This document shows, piece by piece, positions 25,295 to 31,390 of a stretch of DNA of 64,000 bases. The translations under genes were made by a program, and so were the position numbers. The DNA lies in the NCBI RefSeq assembly GCF_004342985.1, contig NZ_SMBO01000001.1:1426001-1490000 (forward strand), in the 5' to 3' direction. Numbering within the stretch: the stretch's first letter is position 1; every line of letters starts with the position of its first letter. Source of the DNA: Novosphingobium sp. PhB57. GTDB lineage: Bacteria; Pseudomonadota; Alphaproteobacteria; Sphingomonadales; Sphingomonadaceae. The notes beneath the pieces are model-generated. The model did no database searches. It saw only the letters and a list, made by a program, of their open reading frames with translations, and was not told the DNA's origin.

Positions 25295-25861
25295 ATGCCC
25301 GAGCAAGACCGTCTCTTCGATGAACCTGTAGCCCCGGCGGGCCGCGATTCCGTGTCCGTCGTCGCGGCGGTCGGCCCCGATGCCGGGAACGACCCCAGCG
25401 GTCACCGTGCAAGGCTGAGGAAGCGGTTGGTCGAAGGCGGGGCGGAAGCTTTGGGCGATCACGAGGTGATAGAACTCCTGCTGATGCAGGCCGTTCCCCG
25501 CCGCGACATGAAGCCTCTGGCCCGCAGCCTGATCCATCGCTTCGGCTCGCTCGCGGCCGTGCTTCAGGCCGATCCGCGCACGTTGGGCGGCCATCCGGGC
25601 ATGGGCGAGGCCAGCGTGGCCGCGCTGCGCGTGGTGACCGTGGCGGCCACCCGCCTCGCTCGGCAGACAGTGCGCGAGAAGCCGGTTATCGGCTCGTGGC
25701 AGGCGCTGATCGACTATCTGACGATCGACATGGCGCACCTGACGCTGGAACGCGTTCGCGTGCTTTATCTCAACACTAGAAACATGGTTGTGCAGATAGG
25801 AGCCCACCAACGTCACTGCTTGCTGAACAGTGACCATGAAAGCCTCCACTCAGTTGCGTAA
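25295..25861 (+). pseudogene. radC: radC, 5' part, interrupted by the mobile element
   Basis: Codons 25295-25786 encode the N-terminal helix-hairpin-helix region and start of the JAB/MPN domain (RLRKRLVEGG, HEVIELLLMQAVPRRDMKPLAR, HPGMGEASVAALRVV, RVRVLYLNTRNM). After the core AACATG (25781-25786) the frame runs into element DNA and stops at 25861. The missing part (LILDDLVGDGS onward, with the metal-binding HNHPSG) resumes at 33165. RadC-family proteins have an unclear role in DNA repair. The start may instead be TTG at 25280, which has AAAGG upstream. Confidence 0.93.
25760..25786 (+). repeat. Left attachment junction (attL)
   Basis: The last 27 bases of radC-type sequence before the insertion, ending in AACATG. 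They match 18 of 27 bases of the right junction at 33138-33164, with six identical bases at the end (AACATG), the likely crossover region. Large serine integrases need only a 2-bp identical core, so the exact crossover is not fixed by this. Confidence 0.7.
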
Positions 25862-25973
25862 ATTGCATCGAAATTTCGGCAGAATTGCAAAGAATGATAT
25901 CGTCAAATTGGGGGCTCGGCGCGGATACGATGTCTATGCCTTGTTCCAATTGCCCCCTGACAAAAGTGTGTAG
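25836..25973 (+). CDS. Small basic protein (45 residues), first ORF of the element
   Basis: ATG at 25836 opens a 45-residue frame beginning MKASTQLRKLHRNFGRIAK and ending in YALFQLPPDKSV. It is basic, has natural-looking composition with AT-rich codons like the rep gene, and lies 50 bp inside the left junction. A ribosome-binding site is not obvious. It could be a DNA-binding excisionase-like or copy-control protein, but no family is recognised. It overlaps the next candidate ORF. Confidence 0.4.
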   Translation: MKASTQLRKLHRNFGRIAKNDIVKLGARRGYDVYALFQLPPDKSV

Positions 25974-26139
25974 CCTCGAATTTCCCCTCCCGACCAACGT
26001 CAGCGCGCTTCGTTCAAGGCGCGGCCGTCCCCTCCCCGTAGGCGAATACCGCTGTACGTTCGCCTGTGCGGGCCTGACGGTGAGAAAGTTGGTTGTGCAT
26101 GGAAGCCATGCTCACTGCGTGAACTTTCATCCGGATTGA
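25930..26139 (+). CDS. Small Cys/His-rich ORF, possibly zinc-binding
   Basis: A 69-residue frame starting MSMPCSNCPLTKVC and containing YRCTFACAGL and HGSHAHCVNFH. CxxC, CxxxC and His pairs could bind zinc. The last codon overlaps a short stem-loop (26138-26153). Starts at 25885 (TTG) and 25894 (ATG) are also in frame. It overlaps the 45-residue ORF in another frame by 44 nt, so at most one may be real, though small overlapping genes are common in mobile DNA. Confidence 0.35.
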   Translation: MSMPCSNCPLTKVCSLEFPLPTNVSALRSRRGRPLPVGEYRCTFACAGLTVRKLVVHGSHAHCVNFHPD

Positions 26140-26153
26140 TAGCACCCGCTATC
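26138..26153. repeat. Stem-loop with a TTGATAG word upstream of rep
   Basis: GATAGC (26138-26143) and GCTATC (26148-26153) flank ACCC. The left arm lies in ATTGATAGC, which contains TTGATA, the core of the nick word of pC194/pUB110-type rolling-circle origins. It lies about 90 bp before rep. The match is short and could be chance. Confidence 0.3.
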
Positions 26154-26194
26154 TTTTGAACATACGAAAAATTCCTTCTTCGATACGAGAACGC

Positions 26195-26239
26195 TGATGA
26201 GACCTGAGTCTCATCAAACCGAGGACGTGCGCGTCCTCG
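26195..26239. promoter_or_regulatory. Two perfect stem-loops directly before the rep start (candidate origin or control site)
   Basis: Stem 1: TGATGAGAC/GTCTCATCA (26195-26203, 26208-26216), loop CTGA. Stem 2: CGAGGACG/CGTCCTCG (26220-26227, 26232-26239), loop TGCG, ending one base before the rep ATG at 26240. The only GAGG near the start is inside stem 2. Perfect 9- and 8-bp stems with 4-nt loops in tandem are typical of rolling-circle origins or translational control hairpins. Confidence 0.55.
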
Positions 26240-27157
26240 ATGATAAATAAGTTAAAACAAGCATGTGATCTCTTGAAAATTCAAATTCCGACTACGCGCG
26301 ATGCGCTCCTTTCCTACTACGACCTCAGTGATGAATTTCGACGCCGCCTTGATAGCTGCGGTACTCCGGCAAATTGGGGCTGGGTTTTTTGCAAGACTTT
26401 CGCTTGCCAGCGCTGCCGGAAATATCGCGCGCGCGACTGGGCTGCCGAGGCATCTGCACTCTTCAGCGAGAGCCGGGCTGAAAATCTGCACTGGGTAACA
26501 ATCATGCTGGAGCCGATCGCTGATCTCACCCGAATTCGCCCGCAGTTGAAGAAGGCCCGGAAGGATCTGCGCAATTTGATAGCGCGATTTCGCGCCCAGG
26601 ACGAACGAGCGACGCAACTGCGGATGTATGGCGCTTTTGAGACCGACTGGTACCCCACCCATCACGTCCCCCGGCTGAGCGGCTACAAGCTGACGCAGCT
26701 TGCCAAAATCGGTTTCGACTACACGGCTTCGGAGGTGTGGTTTCCGCACTTGCACGTCTTGGTAGACCTGGGCGGCGCGAGCGAGGCTGGATTCCGCGAT
26801 CTTTTGACTCGAAAATGGCCAGGGCACCGACGCGTCCATTTTCGGAACCTTGATGAGACGAGATCGCGGGAAACAAATATCGCCAACCTGATGTCGTACG
26901 TCCTGAAGTGCAAGCACTACTACCGGCTGGACCCTTTCCGCGATGAGACCGCGTCGGTCTCGAGGTGGCCCGCACACGTCGTTGCCCGGTTCCATGAAGA
27001 AATCTTCGCTCACGGCAATTTCGCCTTCGTCCGCTTTCATCTTAAACCGGTTGAAGATAAATCCTTGAGCGAAATCGATGAACTCGAAGCAGAAGACTCG
27101 TCTTTCTACTTCACCTCGTCAATAAGTCAAAACTCGTATTCTTTATATATTAACTAG
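26240..27157 (+). CDS. HUH-endonuclease replication initiator-like protein (Rep)
   Basis: A 305-residue protein. A Cys cluster at C40, C51, C56 and C59 (FCKTFACQRCRKYRARDW) resembles the N-terminal zinc motif of pC194-type Rep proteins. HUH motif 1 is LHWVTIMLEP (83-92). Motif 2 is WFPHLHVLVDL with His170 and His172 for the metal. Motif 3 is NLMSYVLKCKHYY with Tyr220 (or Tyr227/228) as the probable nucleophile. Such enzymes nick one strand to start rolling-circle replication. The C-terminus is acidic. AT-rich codon use differs from the chromosome. A transposase of the HUH class is less likely given the layout. Confidence 0.72.
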   Translation: MINKLKQACDLLKIQIPTTRDALLSYYDLSDEFRRRLDSCGTPANWGWVFCKTFACQRCRKYRARDWAAEASALFSESRAENLHWVTIMLEPIADLTRIRPQLKKARKDLRNLIARFRAQDERATQLRMYGAFETDWYPTHHVPRLSGYKLTQLAKIGFDYTASEVWFPHLHVLVDLGGASEAGFRDLLTRKWPGHRRVHFRNLDETRSRETNIANLMSYVLKCKHYYRLDPFRDETASVSRWPAHVVARFHEEIFAHGNFAFVRFHLKPVEDKSLSEIDELEAEDSSFYFTSSISQNSYSLYIN

Positions 27158-27165
27158 AGGAAATC

Positions 27166-27504
27166 ATGATTAACTACGAAAGGTCACTTTATAATCTTCA
27201 CCTACTTGCCGTACAACTTGCGCGTGAGCTTGGCGAGGCCATCCAGGCGGAAGGCAGCCTTCCTGAAACGCACCTTGATGAAGATGCCGCAGAGGCGGCG
27301 CGCAAGGCGCGTGAGCAAATCGCTAGCGCCGATCACAAGAAGTCGGCGGCGGCGGACCGGTACCGTACGGCCGTGAAGAAAGCCGAAGGCAAGCCGGAGT
27401 TCGGGCGGAAAGCATCTGATGCGAGCCAGAAATACCAGGCGTCGATGAAACGTGCTGACACCAGCATACGGAATGCCCGCTCAAAGCTGCGGAACGATCG
27501 ATGA
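27166..27504 (+). CDS. Small helical protein of unknown function
   Basis: A 112-residue protein, 8 bp after rep and preceded by AGAGGAAA. Residues 1-20 look amphipathic (YERSLYNLHLLAVQLAREL). The rest is rich in Ala, Lys, Arg, Asp and Glu and likely coiled coil (AAEAARKAREQIASADHKK). It could be an accessory to Rep. No family recognised. Its stop overlaps the next start as ATGA. Confidence 0.65.
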   Translation: MINYERSLYNLHLLAVQLARELGEAIQAEGSLPETHLDEDAAEAARKAREQIASADHKKSAAADRYRTAVKKAEGKPEFGRKASDASQKYQASMKRADTSIRNARSKLRNDR

Positions 27505-27704
27505 GGAGGCACATGTGGGCGGCCGCATTAACAGCCTCGCTTCCGCTGGAGCCGTCCACCGCAGGAGCGGTGGTGACCCGGTCAATCCACTGGTGCGAAA
27601 ATTTCTGTGTTGGCCGGTGGTCCTATCATCGGGCGCGCCCAGATCGCGCTTTCCTCGCCTTCGAGTATGAAGAAGACTGCGACGGGTTCATGGGACAATT
27701 GTGA
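27501..27704 (+). CDS. Small ORF overlapping the previous stop, possible signal peptide
   Basis: A 67-residue frame whose ATG at 27501 overlaps the upstream TGA; a second ATG at 27513 has AGGAGG just before it. The N-terminus (MRRHMWAAALTASLPLEPSTAGA) resembles a short export signal. The mature part has CENFC, RAFLAFEYEEDCDGF. It ends convergently with a 46-residue minus ORF, overlapping by 17 bp. Function unknown. Confidence 0.45.
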   Translation: MRRHMWAAALTASLPLEPSTAGAVVTRSIHWCENFCVGRWSYHRARPDRAFLAFEYEEDCDGFMGQL

Positions 27705-27828
27705 TCTGGAGAACGGCGCAGCCATACTGGATCGCAGCCAACGCCCGCGCCTGCGCGATGTCACGGGCCACCAGTTTCGTCTTTGAAATTCCTGCCTTCG
27801 TGCGCAGCGTGATGGTGAAAGTCGTCAC
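27688..27828 (-). CDS. Tiny ORF (46 residues) coupled to the resolvase gene
   Basis: A GTG at 27828 overlaps the resolvase TGA (27827-27825) as GTGA. The frame reads (M)TTFTITLRTKAGISKTKLV and ends ...AAIQYGCAVLQITIVP. It looks like a small beta-alpha domain of the kind seen on phages and plasmids. Too short for a family call. The stop overlaps the end of the convergent ORF. Confidence 0.45.
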   Translation of the reverse strand: MTTFTITLRTKAGISKTKLVARDIAQARALAAIQYGCAVLQITIVP

Positions 27829-28397
27829 GAGGCGCAACAACGTTTGACAGTCGCGGGGCTGATGGAAAACTGCTTCGCAGTTTCACGAATGCTCGCCCGG
27901 TTGTGTCGTCGCCAAGATGCCACCTCAGCCGGATCCGCCGCTTTCGGCCTGCCCAGGGAGGATTTACCGCGATGCGTTTTTCCCGTGACCGCAAGCGCGG
28001 ATCTCGCAGCACTTCGCCCAGCTTCGCATCTCTCCCGAATGCGTGCACGCTCCATGTCAGCAACCTGAGCAAGGACAGCGAGGATTAGCTCGCCAACCCC
28101 GGTCCCTATGCTGCCCAGGCCGTAAACATCGACCGTGACTCCCCGCTTGAGCAATCCCCGGACGGTGGCTTGAACGTCGAGCGCGTCACGGCCGAGCCTG
28201 TCCACCGCGAAAACACAAACGGTATCTCCGGAACGGACATAGCGAAGCAGCGCGCTGAAACCCGGGCGCTGCGCGGCTGGCACCGCTCCCGAAATCCCCT
28301 CGTCCGAAAACGCTTCATCGCAGGATCCGAGCGCCTCCTTCTGCGCTTGGATCGATTGGTCAGATCCCGAGACTCGATAGTAGTTGATACGGCTCAT
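27825..28397 (-). CDS. Small serine recombinase (resolvase/invertase)
   Basis: A 190-residue protein. The N-terminal resolvase domain starts MSRINYYRVSGSDQSIQAQ with the nucleophile Ser10. It has DEGISGAVPAAQRPGF, VFAVDRLGRDALDV and GELILAVLAQVADMERARIRER. A C-terminal helix-turn-helix follows (ASIRETAKQFSISPATVKR). Such enzymes resolve multimers or invert segments. The Met at 28397 fits the family start; 28400 and 28403 are also possible. A composite dyad lies 17 bp upstream. Confidence 0.9.
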   Translation of the reverse strand: MSRINYYRVSGSDQSIQAQKEALGSCDEAFSDEGISGAVPAAQRPGFSALLRYVRSGDTVCVFAVDRLGRDALDVQATVRGLLKRGVTVDVYGLGSIGTGVGELILAVLAQVADMERARIRERCEAGRSAARSALAVTGKTHRGKSSLGRPKAADPAEVASWRRHNRASIRETAKQFSISPATVKRCCAS

Positions 28398-28413
28398 CAT
28401 CATCGACCTATGG

Positions 28414-28472
28414 ATCAAAAGATACATCCCATTAATGAGCCATGGCTCAATTGTAAAACGTTATCTTTTGAT
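28414..28472. promoter_or_regulatory. Concentric dyad upstream of the resolvase gene (candidate res site/operator)
   Basis: ATCAAAAGATA (28414-28424) and TATCTTTTGAT (28462-28472) are perfect inverted repeats. Their centre (28443) coincides with the centre of the 12-bp palindrome GAGCCATGGCTC (28437-28448). The site sits just upstream of the resolvase start, where res sites of Tn3-type resolvases and autoregulatory operators usually lie. Confidence 0.55.
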
Positions 28473-28687
28473 ACAGCTTCATCCCGCAAGATTGCCAGGG
28501 TCCAAAAGGATCAAGTTGTGAGCCGGGCGCGTCCATGTGCAGCGGCGGCGGATCGACCGTTGTAACCGCGTGCTCCGAGTGGTTCGGCTACAGCAGAACC
28601 GCACGGTCGGACACCAGTCACTATCCGGTCGGGCGATGCTGGAGCGACCGCACGGCCAGGGCATAATGCATCGCGCCGCTCACGATG

Positions 28688-29653
28688 CTAGCAGTTCGCC
28701 CAGGTCACCTTGAATTCCAGCGGCTCGCTGGCGTTAGGCATTGTGTAGAGATAGCGATATGTGATGCCGTAATCTCTCAACATCCGTTTCGTGTCAGCTT
28801 GCGAACAGACGTTCGGGCGAATGGTTTTTTCGAAAAACCTTCGCAGCGCGTCATCACTCGCATCGCGGCGGATGATCGAATAGAAGTAGGTGAGCGTTCT
28901 GCCGTCCGCCTCCGCACGATCGACTCGCGTGACCTGATCTAGCATCTTCGGCTTCACCTGCGCTGCACCCTCAGCAAGCTCTGCTGCGATGGGGTCATCG
29001 GCCTCCACCCGAGGTGGAGCAATCACCGTACCGGCCGTTTCGTCATACTCGATCGTCTGAGACGCCGTGCGCGCCTGGTTCCGCTCGTATGCATCAAGCA
29101 CCCGGTCGCCGATATTCAGGCCGACGAAAAGCAGTGCTACCATCCACACCCGCGCGGGGTTGCACTGGATGTCGTATACGCGAGTTGAAAGCACGTCGTC
29201 CCACGCGGTCTGATCTCCACGGCTAACCCGCGCGTGATTGCGAGACATCGTAATTAGCGCGATCAACGGAAAGCCGATTGCCAAACCGAAGAACCACACA
29301 CGGAAGTTGCGCCGCAGAGCAGTGCCAAAGTCTAACCGCGCGTGCCACATCGTCTCAACGCGAATGCCCATGAGGGCACGACCTGGCGTATTGCCGAATG
29401 CCGTTAGCACCGCAGCATCGATCACCATGCCGACCGGGATCAACATCATGGTGAACAATCCTGCCCCGCCACCTTGAAAGGCTTCGTTACTAGCTAGAGC
29501 GGGAAAAAAATACGCGACCAAGAACGCTAGCGGCAAGTTCCAGATCAGCACGTCCAGCATCCGCGACCAGTAACGCGGCCACGCCCGCGCTTGTTCACGT
29601 ACCACCTCGCCGGATAGTTCGAATTCGCGATCGTCAATTGCAAGTGCTGTCAT
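28688..29653 (-). CDS. RDD-family membrane protein
   Basis: A 321-residue protein. An RDD domain starts near residue 25 (ARAWPRYWSRMLDVLIWNLPLAF) and has hydrophobic segments LFTMMLIPVGMVIDAAVL and RVWFFGLAIGFPLIALI, plus the family TPGRALMGIRV motif. A further membrane segment is WMVALLFVGLNIG. The C-terminal ~120 residues are soluble and contain LTYFYSIIRRDAS. RDD proteins are often transporters or channel-like. The start at 29653 has GGGGG just before it. Confidence 0.82.
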   Translation of the reverse strand: MTALAIDDREFELSGEVVREQARAWPRYWSRMLDVLIWNLPLAFLVAYFFPALASNEAFQGGGAGLFTMMLIPVGMVIDAAVLTAFGNTPGRALMGIRVETMWHARLDFGTALRRNFRVWFFGLAIGFPLIALITMSRNHARVSRGDQTAWDDVLSTRVYDIQCNPARVWMVALLFVGLNIGDRVLDAYERNQARTASQTIEYDETAGTVIAPPRVEADDPIAAELAEGAAQVKPKMLDQVTRVDRAEADGRTLTYFYSIIRRDASDDALRRFFEKTIRPNVCSQADTKRMLRDYGITYRYLYTMPNASEPLEFKVTWANC

Positions 29654-29674
29654 CGTGCCCCCTTTATTCGCAGG

Positions 29675-29702
29675 CCCATAGTGCCGTGATTTCGTTTGGC
29701 AA
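29675..29702 (-). promoter_or_regulatory. Probable promoter of the RDD gene
   Basis: On the minus strand TTGCCA (29702-29697), 16-bp spacer, then TATGGG (29680-29675), 22 bp upstream of the RDD start. The pattern resembles the tRNA-Val promoter at 61251. Confidence 0.5.
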
Positions 29703-29810
29703 CTCTTTCCAAAATCCAGCCTCGGCGGGAACGTCGTGTCGCGACTAAACCTTTTCTGAATTGCTGTTCCACGGACGTTCCGGGCTCCGAAGCGATCCCG
29801 ATTACATCGC

Positions 29811-30089
29811 CTCATCGATGGAGAGGCTCACTTAGAGGCTGCCCGCCCGATGTCGGATGGGTATGGTCGCGTCGGGCGGTTGCTCATTCTTCTCATGACG
29901 GCCGCATCTGACCACACACCACTAATCCTCTCGCCTTACATCGAGGCAAACGCCGGTCGATATGTCGAAGCGCTGAAGTCGGCGCAGCAACGCTTGGAGT
30001 GGGCTGAGATCATCGGTTTCATGGCTGATGCGATCACGGGAATGGGTCGCGACCTTCCTCTTTACCGTTTGTCAAACCCTGAACCTTAG
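29811..30089 (+). pseudogene. Fic-domain remnant
   Basis: A frame without an intact N-terminus reads EAHLEAARPMSDGYGRVGRL, then HTPLILSPYIEANAGRYVEA, then EWAEIIGFMADAITG. The order matches the Fic signature HPFxDGNGRxGR and the region after it in Fic proteins. His is replaced by Arg and the Asn by Tyr, and the C-terminal helix region is cut short. Fic enzymes transfer AMP to proteins and often act as toxins. This copy lacks the catalytic His and cannot be active. Confidence 0.7.
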
Positions 30090-30099
30090 CTTTTCCGCC

Positions 30100-30411
30100 A
30101 TGGCAAGACATCACCCGTTCCACACGATCCGTCGTCAACGTCAGCCGCGAAGGCGCGAGGGTTGGGGGATGATCGCGGATTATCTCATTGGCGCGGTGAT
30201 CATCGGTGGAGCGGCCGGTCTCGCGCTGAATGCCTGGGATGGACATCAGGCAAGGAAGGCGAAACTCGAAGCGTTGCCCGCTGGCTATCAGTTCCCCGGA
30301 TGCGATGCCGTTCGCGCACAAGGCCTGGACCCGCTGAGACGCGGTGAACCCGGCTATGGAAAGCACATGGACGGTGACGGTGACGGAATCGCGTGCGAAC
30401 CCTATCCCTGA
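30100..30411 (+). CDS. Excalibur calcium-binding domain protein
   Basis: A 103-residue protein with a basic N-terminus (MARHHPFHTIRRQRQP), one membrane segment (MIADYLIGAVIIGGAAGLAL) and a C-terminal excalibur domain (FPGCDAVRAQGLDPLRRGEPGY, then MDGDGDGIACE, with the DxDxDGxxCE calcium loop). The domain should face the periplasm. The ATG at 30169 (with GGGGG) is an alternative start. Role unknown; similar domains occur in surface-attached nucleases. Confidence 0.72.
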   Translation: MARHHPFHTIRRQRQPRRREGWGMIADYLIGAVIIGGAAGLALNAWDGHQARKAKLEALPAGYQFPGCDAVRAQGLDPLRRGEPGYGKHMDGDGDGIACEPYP

Positions 30412-30724
30412 CGGTCTTTTGCCAATTGGGTAAGCTGAAGGTTCACACCAGCGTAACTACTAAAGGGCCAACGCCTAACCTGAGCGGTCTCGCCAGTTTC
30501 GAAGATAGCTCGATCACGGTCTCCGCTCGCATCCGGCGAAACAGGACGACGCAGCGACATTCCGCTCGCAGACCAGCTTGACCGGCTTGGTAAATCGAGA
30601 TTGCTTCAACCGGGGCATCAACCAGACCGTCAGAACCGACAATGCAACAACGACATCCGATAGGCCTGCGATCGCGGATTGCGTTTCGAATTCACGAGGT
30701 TAGATGTTAGGCTATGGAGGGGGC
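30412..30724. other. Gap without a recognised gene inside the element
   Basis: About 310 bases. A minus-strand frame could encode a hydrophobic segment (LSDVVVALSVLTVWLMP) but it has no start codon. A plus frame at 30393-30581 is Ser/Arg-rich and unlikely. I see no clear promoter. Confidence 0.4.
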
Positions 30725-31315
30725 ATGTCCATAGCTTATCGTGCGGGCCGCATCTGGCGGAAAATCTGGAACGGGCCGTTTCACATCGGCCATCTCTCTC
30801 AGCCGGTCACGGTTGGCGACGTTCTCATGAAGGTGCTGGAAACCGCGTGGCGGACGGCCGTCGTCGCAATCACGATTGTGGTGGTGATGGTCGCCTGCGG
30901 CGGCGTGTGGTTCACCTACCTCAGCCCCGTGATATTCCCGCGCGCGGAAACGAAGCTTGTGGTGGAAGCGGTTTACGATAACGGCAAGCGTACGATACCG
31001 GCACCTCCGCCGCTCGTTAAACCAGGGCAGAAAGCGCCTCCGGTGTTTCGCTGCACGCCCGATTATCCGATCAAGGTGAGTTTCTGGAACAAGAGTTCGC
31101 GGCCGATCACCGATGTTTATTTCGACATTGAAGCCTACAACCTCGGCTACACCAACAATCTGGTAGACGGCGGCGCGTTTCGCGAAAACCATCGAGTTGT
31201 TGAGCCTCACCATATCTGGACTACGTGCTACGCCTCCCCTGCTCTGGAAGGCGTTGATCCTATGGAGTTGACCTACAAGGCCAACGTCTCGACGGCGTCG
31301 TACGCTGACGAATGA
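30725..31315 (+). CDS. Single-pass membrane protein of unknown function
   Basis: A 196-residue protein starting MSIAYRAGRIWRKIWNGPF. One membrane helix (TAVVAITIVVVMVACGGVWFTYL, about residues 40-62) is followed by a predicted periplasmic domain rich in Pro (IPAPPPLVKPGQKAPPVF) and with FWNKSSRPITDVYFDIEAYNLG. GGAGGG lies just before the ATG. It is convergent with the integrase. No family recognised. Confidence 0.72.
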   Translation: MSIAYRAGRIWRKIWNGPFHIGHLSQPVTVGDVLMKVLETAWRTAVVAITIVVVMVACGGVWFTYLSPVIFPRAETKLVVEAVYDNGKRTIPAPPPLVKPGQKAPPVFRCTPDYPIKVSFWNKSSRPITDVYFDIEAYNLGYTNNLVDGGAFRENHRVVEPHHIWTTCYASPALEGVDPMELTYKANVSTASYADE

Positions 31316-31390
31316 CCGCGTTACCCGGTTTTGCGGGATGCTAACCGGAAATGGCGGGCGTAGGGCTAACCGATTGAAATCGGCACCGGT

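Noticed and set aside
25776..25997. Minus-strand 73-residue ORF over attL
   Set aside because: It crosses the chromosomal-element junction and overlaps two better plus-strand frames, so it is unlikely to be a gene.
27166..28427. Toxin-antitoxin pair in the small ORFs after rep
   Set aside because: The 112-residue and 67-residue ORFs overlap like TA genes, but neither shows a recognisable toxin or antitoxin fold; the Fic piece is decayed and elsewhere.
30393..30581. 62-residue plus-strand ORF after the excalibur gene
   Set aside because: It starts within the excalibur gene, lacks an SD and is dominated by Ser, Thr and Arg; looks like an out-of-frame shadow.
31316..31390. Terminator between the unknown membrane gene and the integrase
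   Set aside because: CCGATT/AATCGG (31369-31382) is a short hairpin without a T run, so it was not listed as a terminator.
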